DNA of 64,000 nt from Vitis vinifera (Eukaryota > Streptophyta > Magnoliopsida > Vitales > Vitaceae). Shown piece after piece: positions 10,086 to 21,460 of the stretch. The translations under genes and the position numbers were made by a program. The stretch is from NCBI RefSeq assembly GCF_030704535.1, contig NC_081811.1, positions 671,501 through 735,500 on the forward strand, in the 5' to 3' direction. How positions within the stretch are numbered: position 1 is the first letter of the stretch; each line of letters starts with the position of its first letter. The notes under the pieces were generated by a model, which did no database searches, was not told the origin of the DNA, and worked only from the letters and a program-made list of their open reading frames with translations.

Positions 10086-12469
10086 TTTTATCAATAAAAA
10101 ATTAAAGGTGATTTTCTTGTTGATAGTATTTTTAGAGTTTGATCTTAATCACCTAATTTATAACATTAAGTTTGAATTGAAAGCTAATTAGAAGTGTTCA
10201 CGGATGTGATGTATTGGACCCATATAATATTGTTTTATTCACCTCATTTATTCTTTGGGATTATTGCCCAAAAACTTTTTAGCCACATTCAAAGTCATCC
10301 TATAATGGACTTGTTTCAATTATTAGAACCTACATTAATCTTCATGTCCATAACGTGGCACCTCTATATTCCTTAGCAAACTTTTCAACGACTTGAAGGA
10401 TGTGATTGACGACTATGAGCCAAAGTTTAAAATATTGCGAAATTTAGAGGATGTATTGTCAAAATATCATGTATTGAAAGTGGCCAATACGATACTACGC
10501 CTAAAATCTCGACCATATGATGTATCCTTTTATTTATATTTTTTCATCGAATTTTTGACAATTTTTATGCCACATCACATATTTTTTTGAGTTGGATTGT
10601 CAAATCAAAATTTTGCAATGGGCTTTTATGGCCCAACCCAACAGCTATCTCCCATACTGTGACTCCTTTGAGACGAAGCCCAGCTTAGCCTACTAGACAC
10701 ATTTGACTTATTCATTAATTAGAACCCATGACCTCAGGCATGTATGGGCGATGCCACCAAGCTAACTTTGTTGTTTGTTTCAAATCATACATTTACAGAT
10801 TTTATATATAAAATTCATAAATATAAATTTCTTATATATATATATATATATATTATCCATTAATTAAAATAAAATTATTGTAAATAAAATAATTTTAAAT
10901 ATTGTCTATTTTGCATAATAATTAAATATAGATTTATAAAAAAAATACTTATGTATATCATCATTTGTTTTATGTCATTAAATACATCTAAATTAGATAA
11001 ATATTTGCAATGTGTAGTTGTACACATTAGTGTGCTCACCATGGGAACCTCATCTTGATGATCAAAATCAATTATTCTTCCAATTTAGAAGTATTAAAAT
11101 CTTAAATGGATTGTCTAAGTCCATGAAACGATTGTTAATAAATCATCTACTTGCAAGGAATTCACGATTTAGATTTTTCATACAACTCCTAATGCATATA
11201 AGTCATCTACAATATAAAATATGTCAAGTAAGAATGCTCTCATAAAGTATAATGTATGTAATAATGATATATAAAAGTGAAACTGAAACATCATTAAATG
11301 AACGATGAATTCTAAATTTATTATATAATTTTATGTTTTTGAAGGCTCTATCCTAATAGTAAAGTTAGTAAATGTTATAGATAATTACATGTGGTGGACC
11401 ACCATTCACTATTCAATGATTGAGGAATAGATGAAGCTAAGTCTCATGTCCAATTCTAAGTCACAAAATATACAATTTTAGCAATAGTCAATCTTATACA
11501 CTATCTTAATTTTGCAATTGGTCTCATTCCTTAATTTTATGGTTGAGAGATGGATGGAAAGAGGTGGAGTCACTAAATATAACAGATAATTGCATGCAGT
11601 AGACCCTATTCACCATTCAAAAATTAAATAAAGGGAAAAAGTTGTATGGTATATACTAGCTTCTATATTATTTTCACTTTTAACCTGAATTATATCACAC
11701 AAATATTAATGTTTGTCAAAATTAATTTTTCCTACCATACAAAATTACAAATTAACATGATTCTATAATATCTATAATCTTCTTTAAATTCAAGTTTAAC
11801 AATTTTCTTACTAGTATAACACCAGAATGGAAAATTGGGAATAAAAAATCAATTTCGTTTATTATTACTTATTATGTTTTAATATTTATTAAGCATTAAT
11901 TTCAATTACCTTTCTTTAGGATTTAACAAAATATATTTTGTCGGTTTGAAATTTCATTAAATACCTAATTTATTTTAAGGAAGTGGGTGAGTGAAAATAA
12001 AATGTAAATCAAAACTTTGGTTTCAACTTGGACCTATTTCAGTGATGTTTTAGGCTTTTTGCAACAAAGCATCGTTTTTGTGCTCTTGAAAATCACTATT
12101 AACCCTTTAGTACAGAAAATTGATGTTTTCTCCCAAGCACCAAGGAAAAGTGCATGGACCTATTATGCTGCTATCTTTGGTCCTCTAAAATACTAAAATA
12201 AATAATTATTTTTTTATGCTTGATTTATGGTAGAAAATAGTAACAATTCATATATTTTTAAATTATTTAATCTTTATATTAAAAATAAAAAATGAGTATA
12301 AAGAATTAAGTAAAAATGGTTCATTGATTTAATTCTTTTTTTTTTTTTCATTTTTTATCTATCTTTATTTTTATTTTTTTCTTTCACATTTTCCTCAAAA
12401 TTTTATATTTACAAAAAAATAAGAAAAATATGTTTAAAGAAAAATATAGAAATAATTTATTAATTTTAT

Positions 12470-13186
12470 TTATTTATTAATTTTTAAATTTTTCTTTCAC
12501 CTTTATTTTTGTTTTTGGCTTTCCTCCTTTCACATTTTCCTCAAAAATTCTAATAACTAAACATAACTTAGTATTTTATGGTAATGAATTGTAACTAAAA
12601 GTTGTAATAAAAAAAAAAATGATAAATTTCTTGTTCTCATTGTTTATTATGGGTTTTCAAACAAATAAGAAGCGTTAATCACATTGTTTCCAAAACATAA
12701 AAAACGAAAGAAAATAAAAAACTATAACTGTGCTTATACACCTTACTAAAAAAAATTTGGTCCACTGCTGACTTTTGTCACCCACACATGAACAGATGGA
12801 CATAGCTTACATCACCCACGCATCACGTAGCGTACACCATCTTTTATCTAATTTATTAATTTTAAGTCTTTATTTTTTTCATTTTCTGTCACGTTTATTT
12901 TTCTTTTTTGCTTTCATCCTTTCACATTTTTCTCCAAATTTTTAATAACTAAATATAACTTTAATATTTTATGGTAATGAATTATAACCCGAATGTTGTC
13001 ATAAATAAAAAATATGAAAATTTTCTTTTTCTTGTTCTTTATTATAAACTTTGAAACACATTAGAAGGGTTTACGACGCTTTCAAAAAAATAAAAGAGGA
13101 AAAAAAACCAACGACTTTACTTATAGTCATTCTTATTAGAAAATTTTGGTCCATGGTTGAATTTTGCAACCCAAAGATGAATAGAT
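12470..13186. repeat. Degenerate tandem repeat, about 389-bp period, in the KCS-b upstream region
   Basis: Landmarks repeat in the same order: a TTTATTTTT...CTTTC...CCTTTCACATTTT segment, then TATTTTATGGTAATGAATTGTAAC (12572) and its variant (12967), then ATTTGGTCCA(C/T), then a GATGGACATAG or GATGAATAGAT segment (12795 and 13179). Copia-2 inserted in the second unit. The unit resumes at 18878 with AGACATAACGTAACACCAT, matching the first unit at 12797-12840. The first unit therefore serves as an approximate empty-site control for the insertion. Confidence 0.7.
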
Positions 13187-13431
13187 TGTGAGAATTGAAA
13201 GAAAGTTAAATGGAATAAAATTGAAAACAAAGTGAAACAAAGGTTTCTTAAACTTTTGAAAAACTTTATTCTCTAAGATTTCTACTTCTTTTTGAGAAGT
13301 GATTCTACATATTTTTATGTATTTGAAGTTAACTATATCTTATAACTAATTATCTAACAATACCATAACTAATCATCTAGATACAGGTTTCTAACTAATT
13401 TGGTTTAATTACAACTGTACATGGCTTAACA
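13187..13431 (-). repeat. Copia-2 3' LTR (245 bp)
   Basis: Starts TGTGAGAATTGAAAG and ends CATGGCTTAACA on the plus strand. It is uninterrupted, so it gives the original LTR sequence for comparison with the right copy. Confidence 0.9.
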
Positions 13432-14921
13432 TCCCCTCTCAAACTCAAAGGTTTAGCTAGAATAGTGAGTTTGCTTCGTAGATTGAGAAATTGTTGAACA
13501 TGTAAGGCTTTGTTAAGAACATTAGCAATCTGGTCACAAGAAGGAATGTGTTGAACCACCAGTCTTATTGATAACCTTTTCCTGAACAAAATGACAATCT
13601 AGTTCCACATGCTTAACTTGAGAATGAAAAATAGGATTGATAGCAAGAAAAGTGGTTAAAAGATTGTCATATAACAAAATAGGAGAAGAATGAGATGAGA
13701 TAAAGAGCTCCTAGAGAAGATGTTGAATCTACTAAAGTTTAAAAGCAGCATTTGTTAAGGCCCTATACTCAGCTTCAGTGCTAGAACAAGACACAACCTT
13801 CTGCTTACAAGAGCTCCAAGAGACTAGATTATAGCCAAAAAAGATACAATGACCACTTGTACTTCGACAATCATCAAGGCAACCAACCCAATCAACATCA
13901 GCATAAGCAGTAAGTTAATGATCAAGAGAAGAATGGAAAGAAAGACCAAAGGAAGTAGTGCCCTTGAGATATCACAGCAACTGTTTAACAACTTGCCAAT
14001 GAAGATCAGTTGGTGATTGCATGAATAGCAAAGTTTGTTAACAAAGAAAAATATATCAGGTCTTGTAATGGTACAATATTGTAAGGCTCCAACAATGTTG
14101 CAATATTGAGAAAGGTCAGCCAATAGAGAACCATCAGAGACAGATAAAGTGTGAGAGGTAGTCATTGGTGTAGCAATAGGTTTACAATCTGCAAAACCAA
14201 CACGAGTTAGCAAGTCCTGAATATATTTGGTTTAGGAAAGATGAAGAGAAGATCCTTGCCAACATACTTCAACACCTAAAAAGTAATTCAGAATACCAAG
14301 GTCCTTGAAAGCAAACTAAGAGTGTAAAGAAGAAACTACTTGGTGTACCAACATGGAATTAGAACCAGTAACAATAATGTCATCAACATAAATGAGAATA
14401 ATGATCATGTCAGTCCCTTTCCGAAAGAGAAACATAGAGGAATCAGATAAAGAACAAGAGAAACCCCAAGCAAGTAATGAGTTCTTTAATTTGGTGAACC
14501 ATGCTCGATGAGCTTGCTTAAAACCATATAAGGCTTTTTGAAGTTTACAGACGACATCGGGTTTAGAATGATCAACAAAACCTGGAGGTTGAACCATGTA
14601 AACCTCTTCTTCTAACTCACCATTGAGAAAAACATTATTAACATCTAATTGTTTCACTAACCAACCATGAGAAATAACAAGAGAAATAACAAGTCGTATA
14701 GTAGTTAGTTTAACAATAGGGCAAAAGGTTTCAAAATAATCAATACCATATGTTTGATTAAAACCCTTTGCAACTAAGCGGGCTTTAAAACGATCAACTG
14801 AGCCATCAACTTTGAGTTTCAATTTGTATATCCATTTACAACCAATTATGCGTTTATTAATAGGTTTAGGAACCAATGACCCTGTGGAATTGGTGGGAAG
14901 AGTAGCATACTCAGTCTTCAT
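13395..14921 (-). pseudogene. Copia-2 reverse transcriptase and RNase H remnants
   Basis: The best stretch is 14316-14921 (about 200 codons), with the copia RT landmarks KARLVAKGFNQ, LNGELEEEVYMVQPPGF, LYGFKQA and the catalytic YVDDIIVTG. RNase H pieces follow in other frames: 13824-14213 and the C-terminal HIPSCDQIANVLNK...LRSKLTI at 13395-13589. The frame changes and stops between these pieces show loss of function. Confidence 0.85.
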
Positions 14922-15639
14922 AGCATCTTGCTAGTCAAGATGCAACATGGCTTCTTTGAAAGAGGAGGGTTCATGAGCAGTAGTTTGGACAACAAGGCTG
15001 AATATTTTTTTTTAGGTTTAAAAATACCACTTTGGCTACGAGTAACAATAGTTCGGTTTGGAAGTAAAGGAGGATCAACATTGGAGGCTAGAGAAAAGGA
15101 TTGTGGTAAAGTAGGAGAATAATGTGGATTAGATGGGACTAATGGGAAATCAGACGAAGTGGAAATATGAGTAGAATTGGTAGGAACGGTAATTGGAGAA
15201 GAAAAATTAGGTTGATGATGATTAAGATTCCTTGAAGATTGTGTAAGAATAGAGAGAATACCATAATCAAGAAGTGTTGAAGAATAGTTGGATGATGATA
15301 CTGGTTGAGAGGATAAAAACTTTGTTAAAAATGGAAATTGAGTTTCATCAAATACACATGACAGGAAGCATATATCCGGGAGGAAGCCATATCCAAACGG
15401 AGAAATCTCTTGTGCTTAGCACTATAGCCCAAAAAATAGCAAGCAACATATCTATTTGCCATCTTGTGAGAAACACAAGGACAAAGATAAGAGAAACACA
15501 AACACCCAAAACTTCAAAGAGATGTATAATCAGGTAAACGATTATAAAGAACTCCATAAGGAGAATTTTGTGAAAGAATAGCATAAGGAAGTTGATTTAT
15601 GAGAAATATGGCCGTTTGAAATGCAAATGATCAATATTT

Positions 15640-16320
15640 GAGAGGCATACCAACTTGTATTAATAAAGAAATACCAACTTCCACAACATGACGATTCTTC
15701 CTTTCAACTCTTCCATTTTGCTGAAGAGTATAAGGACAAGAGACTTGATGAAGAAGACCATTTGTAGCTAAATAATTCTAAAAGGCCTAAAACTCACCTC
15801 TCTCCCATCACATTGAACTTTAGTATCAAACTATCTTTCAACCATGGCTTGAAAACGTTAGAACATAAGTAAAGCTTCATCTTTAGTTTCCAAAAGATAC
15901 AACCATGAGAATATGCTAAAATCATCAACTAGCAAGAGGAAATATCGAGCACCATTAACAGAAACTATAGGAGTTGCACCCCAAAGATCAACATGGATGA
16001 GACCAAATTGTTTTATTGCTCTAGAAGTGGACCTTTCAAATGGCAAACGATGGCTTTTAGCCAACTGGCAAGACTCACAAAAAGAGTTATTATTGTCATG
16101 TTTAATTTCAAAGGCATTTTACAAAGAGATAAAATTTTGGAAACAACATCAAAAGAGGGATGACCAAGTTTATTATGCTAGAGCCTAAAAAAACCAACAT
16201 CTGAAGGACTATTGGTAGAATAAAAGGCTAGTAGATGACCAACATCTCTTGTTGCAGCAAGAAGTTTGTAGAGGCTCTTCTCAATTTTTCCTTCAAGAAG
16301 AGCAAGTCTCATTTTCTAAT
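15640..16320 (-). pseudogene. Copia-2 integrase remnant
   Basis: The fragment 15858-16064 carries the first catalytic Asp in IHVDLWG and the LLVDDFS motif. After a stop and a frame change, the QNGRVERKNRH segment with the catalytic Glu is readable near 15700-15720. At least one stop and one frameshift separate them. Confidence 0.75.
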
Positions 16321-16699
16321 CCTTCACCACAAAATGAGAAGGATGAAATTCAATAAAGGTGTCATTGTATGAGCAAAATCGTTGCACAATAACCAAGTTG
16401 GTTCTAATAGAAGGAACATGCGCACAAGATGTCATTGAAAACCAAAAAACCACTTGAAGAGACAAGAGAAAATTTACCAATATTTGCAATTGATAAACCC
16501 TTACCATCTCCAACAATTACTTTGTCACCATTGGTAAATGGATTATGGATCATTAAATTGTTAAGATCGGATGTGAGATGATGTGTAGTTCTTGTATCAA
16601 GAAACTAAGAAGTGTTTCCCATTGTTGTAGAAGTTGCAGTCATAGCCTGAGGATTATTAGAAGTGGAATGCTTAGAATCTTTTGGCTGATGATCAGAGT

Positions 16700-17727
16700 T
16701 AAATCAATACCAGCATTGTAAAGCAGTGTGCCCGAACTTAGAACAAATTTAACATTGAGGCTTGAAAGTTCCAGATGAGTTACCACTATTGTTTATGGTA
16801 TGTCCAGTAGTAGAATTCTTTGTTTTAAAATTCTGATTGTTAGAATTATGGAAGATACCACCAGAAAATTGACCATTTCTCGAGATTTGTCTGGTATTTG
16901 GACGAAAATTAGAATTGTAGGTTTTCTTCCTGTTCTTTTGTTGCTGAAACAGAGCAGTATTTGCTTAGATTAGAGTATGTTCTTCTATAGATCTTTATCG
17001 TTCAAGATGTCGTTCAAAAACCATGAGGTGACTTTGTAATTCTTCAACAGAGATTGGTTCAGCTCGTGAAGTAATGGTCACTACAAAAGGATTGTACTCA
17101 GGGCCTAATCCACCCAGAATTGCCATAATCTGATCTTGCTCTAACACTAGTTCTCCAATAGCAATTAGATTGTCACAAATATTACATATTCGTAGCATAT
17201 AGTCAAGCATGCTCAAGCCACCTTTGCGTATAGTTTGAAGATGCAAACGAAGCTCCATTATATGAGCTTGAGAAGCAGAAGTGAAACTACGTCGTAAAGA
17301 TTCCCAGATTTCATGAGCTGTATTGTAACTCATGATCTGAGTCATCATCGGTTCGGTGAGTGAGGAGTAAATCCAACTCATCACCAATCAATTTTGACGT
17401 TGCCAAGTGATGTATTTTGGATTTACAAATAGAGATTTGATTGTTGTGACAGAGGTAGAATTTGGATCAGGTAGAAAATGTGGTGGACATGGTTGGGTTC
17501 CATCAAGAATATCATCAAACCCATTTGTAATGACCATATTAAGCATTTGATTGGGCCAAATGAGGAAGTTATTGTGATCGAGTTTGATCGTAAGAGATTG
17601 ACCGAGTGAGGAAAATGATTTGATTCATCATCTGAAAAGTATTTTGTCCCGTAATCAGACCAGATCCAGTAGTTGGAATTTCTCCAAAATCTTGCAATAG
17701 AGTCACATTGGTTGAGTGATCTTCCAT
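16700..17727 (-). pseudogene. Copia-2 gag remnant
   Basis: An ATG at 17727, eight bases past the primer binding site, begins a gag-like frame (MEDHSTNV) that soon hits a stop. The main gag body (UBN2 type, WESLRRSFTSASQA...LSMLDYM) is the 130-codon frame 16995-17387. Further on, a zinc knuckle of the C..CSKFGHTALQC type is readable near 16710-16755 but has a stop between its first two Cys. Confidence 0.8.
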
Positions 17728-17734
17728 TGTTACA

Positions 17735-17747
17735 GGCTCTGATACCA
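17735..17747 (-). other. Copia-2 primer binding site (tRNA-Met)
   Basis: The reverse complement is TGGTATCAGAGCC, the standard copia primer site, immediately next to the LTR end at 17748. Confidence 0.9.
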
Positions 17748-18877
17748 TGTGAGAATTGAAAGAAAGTTAAATGGAATAAAATTAAAAACAGAGTGAAACA
17801 GAAGTTTCTTAAATTTCTGAAATTTCTACACAATGTTTTGAAAACCGAACCGGACTGGCTGGTCTAACTGGTTCAACGGTTGATCGGTCACATTTCCGGT
17901 CTGATTTACCCTATTAAACCGTTTGAGCATTGAACCAATCACGAACTGCCTAAACCAGCGGTCGGACTGGTGAACCAATGGAATCGGACGGTGGAATCGG
18001 ACGGTTCTAAACGAACCAAACGGTTCAAGTTGCTCCTCATTTTGTAGGCATGAGGACCCCATTTATAAAAACTTTTGACAAAAGCCCATGTTGGGCAATG
18101 TCTTAATATGACAAAGCCCATACCCACCCCAACCATTAATGGGCTGAGTTTTGAGCCCACAAGATGGAATGATGCCTTGGCCTTCATGAGAATAGCTTTT
18201 ATAGGCATGTTTTGCACCATTATTCCTCTATGTGGGATTGCTAACTAATATCAATGAAAAAAAAATTAACAAATGCACCCAAGAGAATTTGAACCTTAGA
18301 CCTCAGGTTTTGTAACTAACCCAGGACACCACTCGGCTACATGCGATTTGTTATCTAATATGCCAAACAAAACAATATATATTAGATTTTAAAATTTTTT
18401 ATAATATTAAATAAAAATAATATAATATTTTTAAAAATTATAAAATTAGTTTAAATTTTCATTTTTAATATATTCACATTTAAATATTATACATATTTCA
18501 TTTAATAAAATTTAAAATATTAATATGATTTAATTTGATAATATCAAATATATAAAATAATATTATTGATTTTTAATTTTTTTATATTTATTTTTAATTT
18601 TTTTATAATTATTTTTAATTTTATTAATATATAAATTACATATTTTTTACGTCACCAGTTCGATTGCAGTTCGACCATCGGTCCAATCAGTTAACCGTGA
18701 ACTAGTAACTTTTCTGGTTCAATGACCGGTTCGGTTATGAAAACATTGGTTTTACATATTCATATGTATTTGAAGTTAGTTATACCTCATAACTAATTAC
18801 CTAACAATACCAAACTAATCATTTAGATACAGGTTTCTAATTAATTTGGTTTAGTTACAACTGTACATGGCCTAACA
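17748..18877 (-). repeat. Copia-2 5' LTR, split by a hAT-like insertion
   Basis: The LTR parts are 17748-17830 and 18749-18877. They match the left LTR in order (GAGAATTGAAAGAAAGTTAAA at one end, TTAGTTACAACTGTACATGG at the other) with scattered substitutions. About 50 bp present in the left LTR around 13262-13310 is missing or scrambled at the insertion point. Confidence 0.85.
17831..18748. mobile_element. Non-autonomous hAT-like element nested in the Copia-2 LTR
   Basis: Terminal inverted repeats: the left end is CAATGTTTTGAAAACCGAAC and the right end reverse-complemented is CAATGTTTTCATAACCGAAC, both continuing CGG(A/T)C. The flanking 8 bp are TTTCTACA (17823-17830) and GTTTTACA (18749-18756), 6 of 8 identical, compatible with a decayed 8-bp duplication. 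The 918-bp interior has no transposase. It carries subterminal copies of ACCGGTT and GGTTCAA-like motifs and an AT-rich core. Confidence 0.75.
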
Positions 18878-18988
18878 TAGATAGACATAACGTAACACCA
18901 TATTATATGATGCCACACATGTTGCAGAACACTATATTGTATGATGTCATACATGTAGCGTAACAAATAAATAAATGTTGTTTTTGCT

Positions 18989-18997
18989 ATTTAAATG
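18989..18997 (+). promoter_or_regulatory. TATA box of KCS-b
   Basis: TATTTAAAT, 58 bp upstream of the chosen ATG. KCS-c has TATATAA at almost the same distance from its ATG. Only 111 bp separate this box from the right edge of Copia-2. Confidence 0.55.
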
Positions 18998-19054
18998 CAT
19001 GGTTTTTAGCCATTTTTGATCCAAAAACTACATACATTCATAACCCATTCCACC

Positions 19055-21460
19055 ATGTTTCTCCTTGAATACATATCAAATGATCTCTTAGGGTTTCTGA
19101 TCAGCCAGTATGATTTCATCCTACCAGCGGCCGTCATGGTGGGTTTAACCCTAATTGCTTTTATGTTAAGCCTTTTCGCCTTTGGCTCTTCTCCTAAAAT
19201 TTTCTTGGTAGATTTCGCATGCTACAAACCTCCCAACTCTTTGGCATGCTCTAAGGAAATGGTGATTGAGAGGTTGAGGTTGCATGGGAATTTCTCCGAC
19301 GAGAGTCTGGAATTCATGAAGAAACTAATGAAGGCGTCGGGATTAGGTGAGGCTACGTACTTGTCGGAGGGACTGCTCAAGGAGCCGCTGGATACGTCGA
19401 CGAAAGCGGCGAGAAAAGAGGCGGAGATGGTGGTGTTCGGAGCTGTGGATGAGTTACTGGGCAAGACTGGGGTGAAGGGTGAGGAGATAGGGATAGTGGT
19501 GGTGCATAGCAGTATTTTTAACACTGTTCCGTCTCTGGCTTCCATGATTGTGAATAGATACAAGCTTAGTGAGAATGTTTTGAGCTACAATCTTAGTGGA
19601 ATGGGATGCAGTGCTGGACTCTTATCCATTGGGCTCGCCAAAGACCTTCTCAAGGTTGGGCTTTTTATTTTTTATGTTTACATTATGTCTGAAAAGTGTT
19701 TTCAAAAACTGTTTTAAGAAATATATCTCATTTGGTAATTATTTTCTGAGAACAAATTTTGAAAATTATTCTTTCATATTAAATAAATATTTGTTTGAGA
19801 GCTTGAAATGTTTTTTCCGTGATTTTAATGTTTTTAAATATGTTTTAAAGATAATTTTTTATATCTAGTGTGTGTATATATATATATAATTATTTTACAT
19901 GTTTTTATAATTATTTTTTAAAATAATTCTTAAGCAATTAAAAGATGTTATTTGAAAACAGTATGTTTTCCATTTTTAAGAATAGAAAATAAAAAATATT
20001 TTTCTAATTATCAAACGTATTTTCTTATTTTTTTTGTTTTGAAGAATAAGAAACAATTACCAAACATAGTCATAGTTTTTGAAAATTATTTAATAGTATT
20101 TTGTGAAAAAAAGTCTCTTTTGAGAACTTGAAATCTTTTTAACTTTGTTTTTTATATTTTTAAATATATTTTTAAAATAACTTTACCTGAAATCTTCTTA
20201 ACTTATTTTTTATATTTTTAAATATATTTTAATAATAAAATTTTTAATATTTTATTTTTAATCATTCTTCATATTTATATAATCATTTTTTTAACTCTTT
20301 ACATAAAAATTAAATAATTTAAAAAATTATAAGTTTTAAATTAATTTTAATTATATTTATTTTTTATTTTTCATAATATAACAAGATAGGAAAAAATTAT
20401 TTTCTTTATTATTTTTTTATTTAGTACTTTTGGGAACCAAACATAATATAAAAGAAATTAATATGATTATAAGAGTTAAAATAAAAAAAGGTAATTATTT
20501 GTTTGGATAAACTTTCTACTTTATATTTTTAAAAATAAAATATTAATAATTTTTTTATAAGAAAATGAATTTTCGTCTTGTGTTTACCATGTCACTATAA
20601 AAACAAAAGAGTTTCATATTTTATTATTTATTTTTCAAATAATGCAGGTGCATCGTAATTTGTATGCACTAGTGGTGACTATAGAGATTATCACTCAAGG
20701 TTGCTACATGGGAAACGAACCACCAAAGCTCATCGGCAATTGCATTTTCCGCATGGGTGGTGTCGCTGTTTTCCTCTCCAATCGTTCGTCTGATCGTGTC
20801 GGCTCCAAGTACCAACTCATCCACACCGTCCACACCAACACCGCAAGTTCTGATCGTTCATACAATTGCATCATCCAAGAAGAGGACCATGAGGGCCACA
20901 TGGGTATCACCATCACCAAAGATCTCTTGGTCGTGGCCTCCGAGATCATTAAATCTAATATAGCCACACTGGCTCCCCTTATTCTCCCCACGTCAGAACG
21001 ATTTCTCTATCTTGTCAACTATTTAATTAGGTATTTCCATATGGCAAACATCGAGCCGTACGTGCCAAGTTTCAAGCATGCAATGGATCATTTCTTCCCT
21101 CACGTGGGTGGAAAGCCAATACTAGACCAAGTAGAAAAGAACTTGAGGATGAGTGAGAGGCAAATGGAAGCTTCTAGAATGACCTTTTATAGGTTTGGAA
21201 ATACATCGAGTAGTTCAGTGTGGTATGAACTAGCCTATGCGGAGGCCAAGGGTAGGATCAAGAGGGGTGATCGTGTGTGGCAGATTGCATATGGGTCTGG
21301 CTTTAAATGTAGTAGTGTGTTTTGGAAAGCCATTAGGACTATTGATCGTGAGAAAATGAACCCCTGGAGCGATGTGATTGATGAGTTTCCAGTGGTGGAC
21401 CTGTACCCGCAGAGCACTGAAACATCTCTTTACACTTTTGAGTCAACAAAATCAAAGTGA
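19055..21460 (+). CDS. KCS: KCS-b: 3-ketoacyl-CoA synthase, two exons, intact
   Basis: Predicted condensing enzyme of very-long-chain fatty acid elongation, anchored in the endoplasmic reticulum membrane. Exon 1 is 19055-19654, the intron 19655-20647 (GT...GCAG, phase 0) and exon 2 20648-21460, giving 470 residues, slightly short for the family. The ATG at 19055 (CCACCATGTT) was chosen because no upstream ATG continues the frame. A hydrophobic segment lies near residues 27-50, followed by the FAE1/CUT1 domain start (IFLVDFACYKPP). The catalytic triad is Cys185 (GMGCSAG), His352 (FFPHVGG) and Asn385 (RFGNTSSSS); the 167 and 33 residue spacings fit the family. Oddities shared with KCS-a: NLSGMGC instead of NLGGMGC, VHSS instead of VNCS, and EIITQGCYMGN where the family has ENIT-N-Y-GND. 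Substrate chain length cannot be read from the sequence. Confidence 0.93.

Larger units (their letters stand above)
6534..11005 (+). repeat. Segmental duplication, copy A (KCS-a and 3' flank)
   Basis: Similarity to 19447-22945 runs through exon 1, intron, exon 2 and about 2.2 kb of 3' flank. Matching landmarks are the post-stop sequence, ATTTAAGTAATTAACATAAT, the block with GAGTTGGATTGTCAAATCAA near 10590, GCCACCAAGCTAAC near 10755, and CATCATTTGTTTTATGTCAT near 10960. Copy A has about 0.8 kb (9700-10475) with no clear counterpart in copy B. Similarity fades after about 11005. Confidence 0.8.
8765..13186. other. Intergenic region between KCS-a and Copia-2
   Basis: No gene seen. The first 2.2 kb is duplicated downstream of KCS-b. 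The rest is AT-rich with a 98-bp tandem duplication (9751-9946), a (TA)n tract at 10036-10083, a shorter one near 10832-10852, and a loose repeat of a segment containing GATAATTGCATG or GATAATTACATG (near 11380 and 11580, about 200 bp apart). From about 12470 onward it is a degenerate tandem repeat that continues into the KCS-b promoter. Confidence 0.6.
13187..18877 (-). mobile_element. Copia-2: decayed Ty1/copia element upstream of KCS-b
   Basis: The two LTRs (13187-13431 and 17748-18877) both run from TGTGAGAATTG to the AACA end on the plus strand. They are flanked by the same 5 bp, TAGAT (13182-13186 and 18878-18882). A perfect tRNA-Met primer binding site (reverse complement TGGTATCAGAGCC, 17735-17747) lies next to the right LTR, and a purine tract (reverse complement TTTGAGAGGGGA, 13432-13443) next to the left LTR, so transcription was leftward. 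Without the nested hAT-like insertion the element is about 4.8 kb. The LTRs differ at many positions and the coding region is full of stops, so the insertion is old. Confidence 0.93.

Noticed and set aside
19016..19054. N-terminal extension of KCS-b
   Set aside because: It has no ATG (starts on TTG). The first real ATG is 19055.
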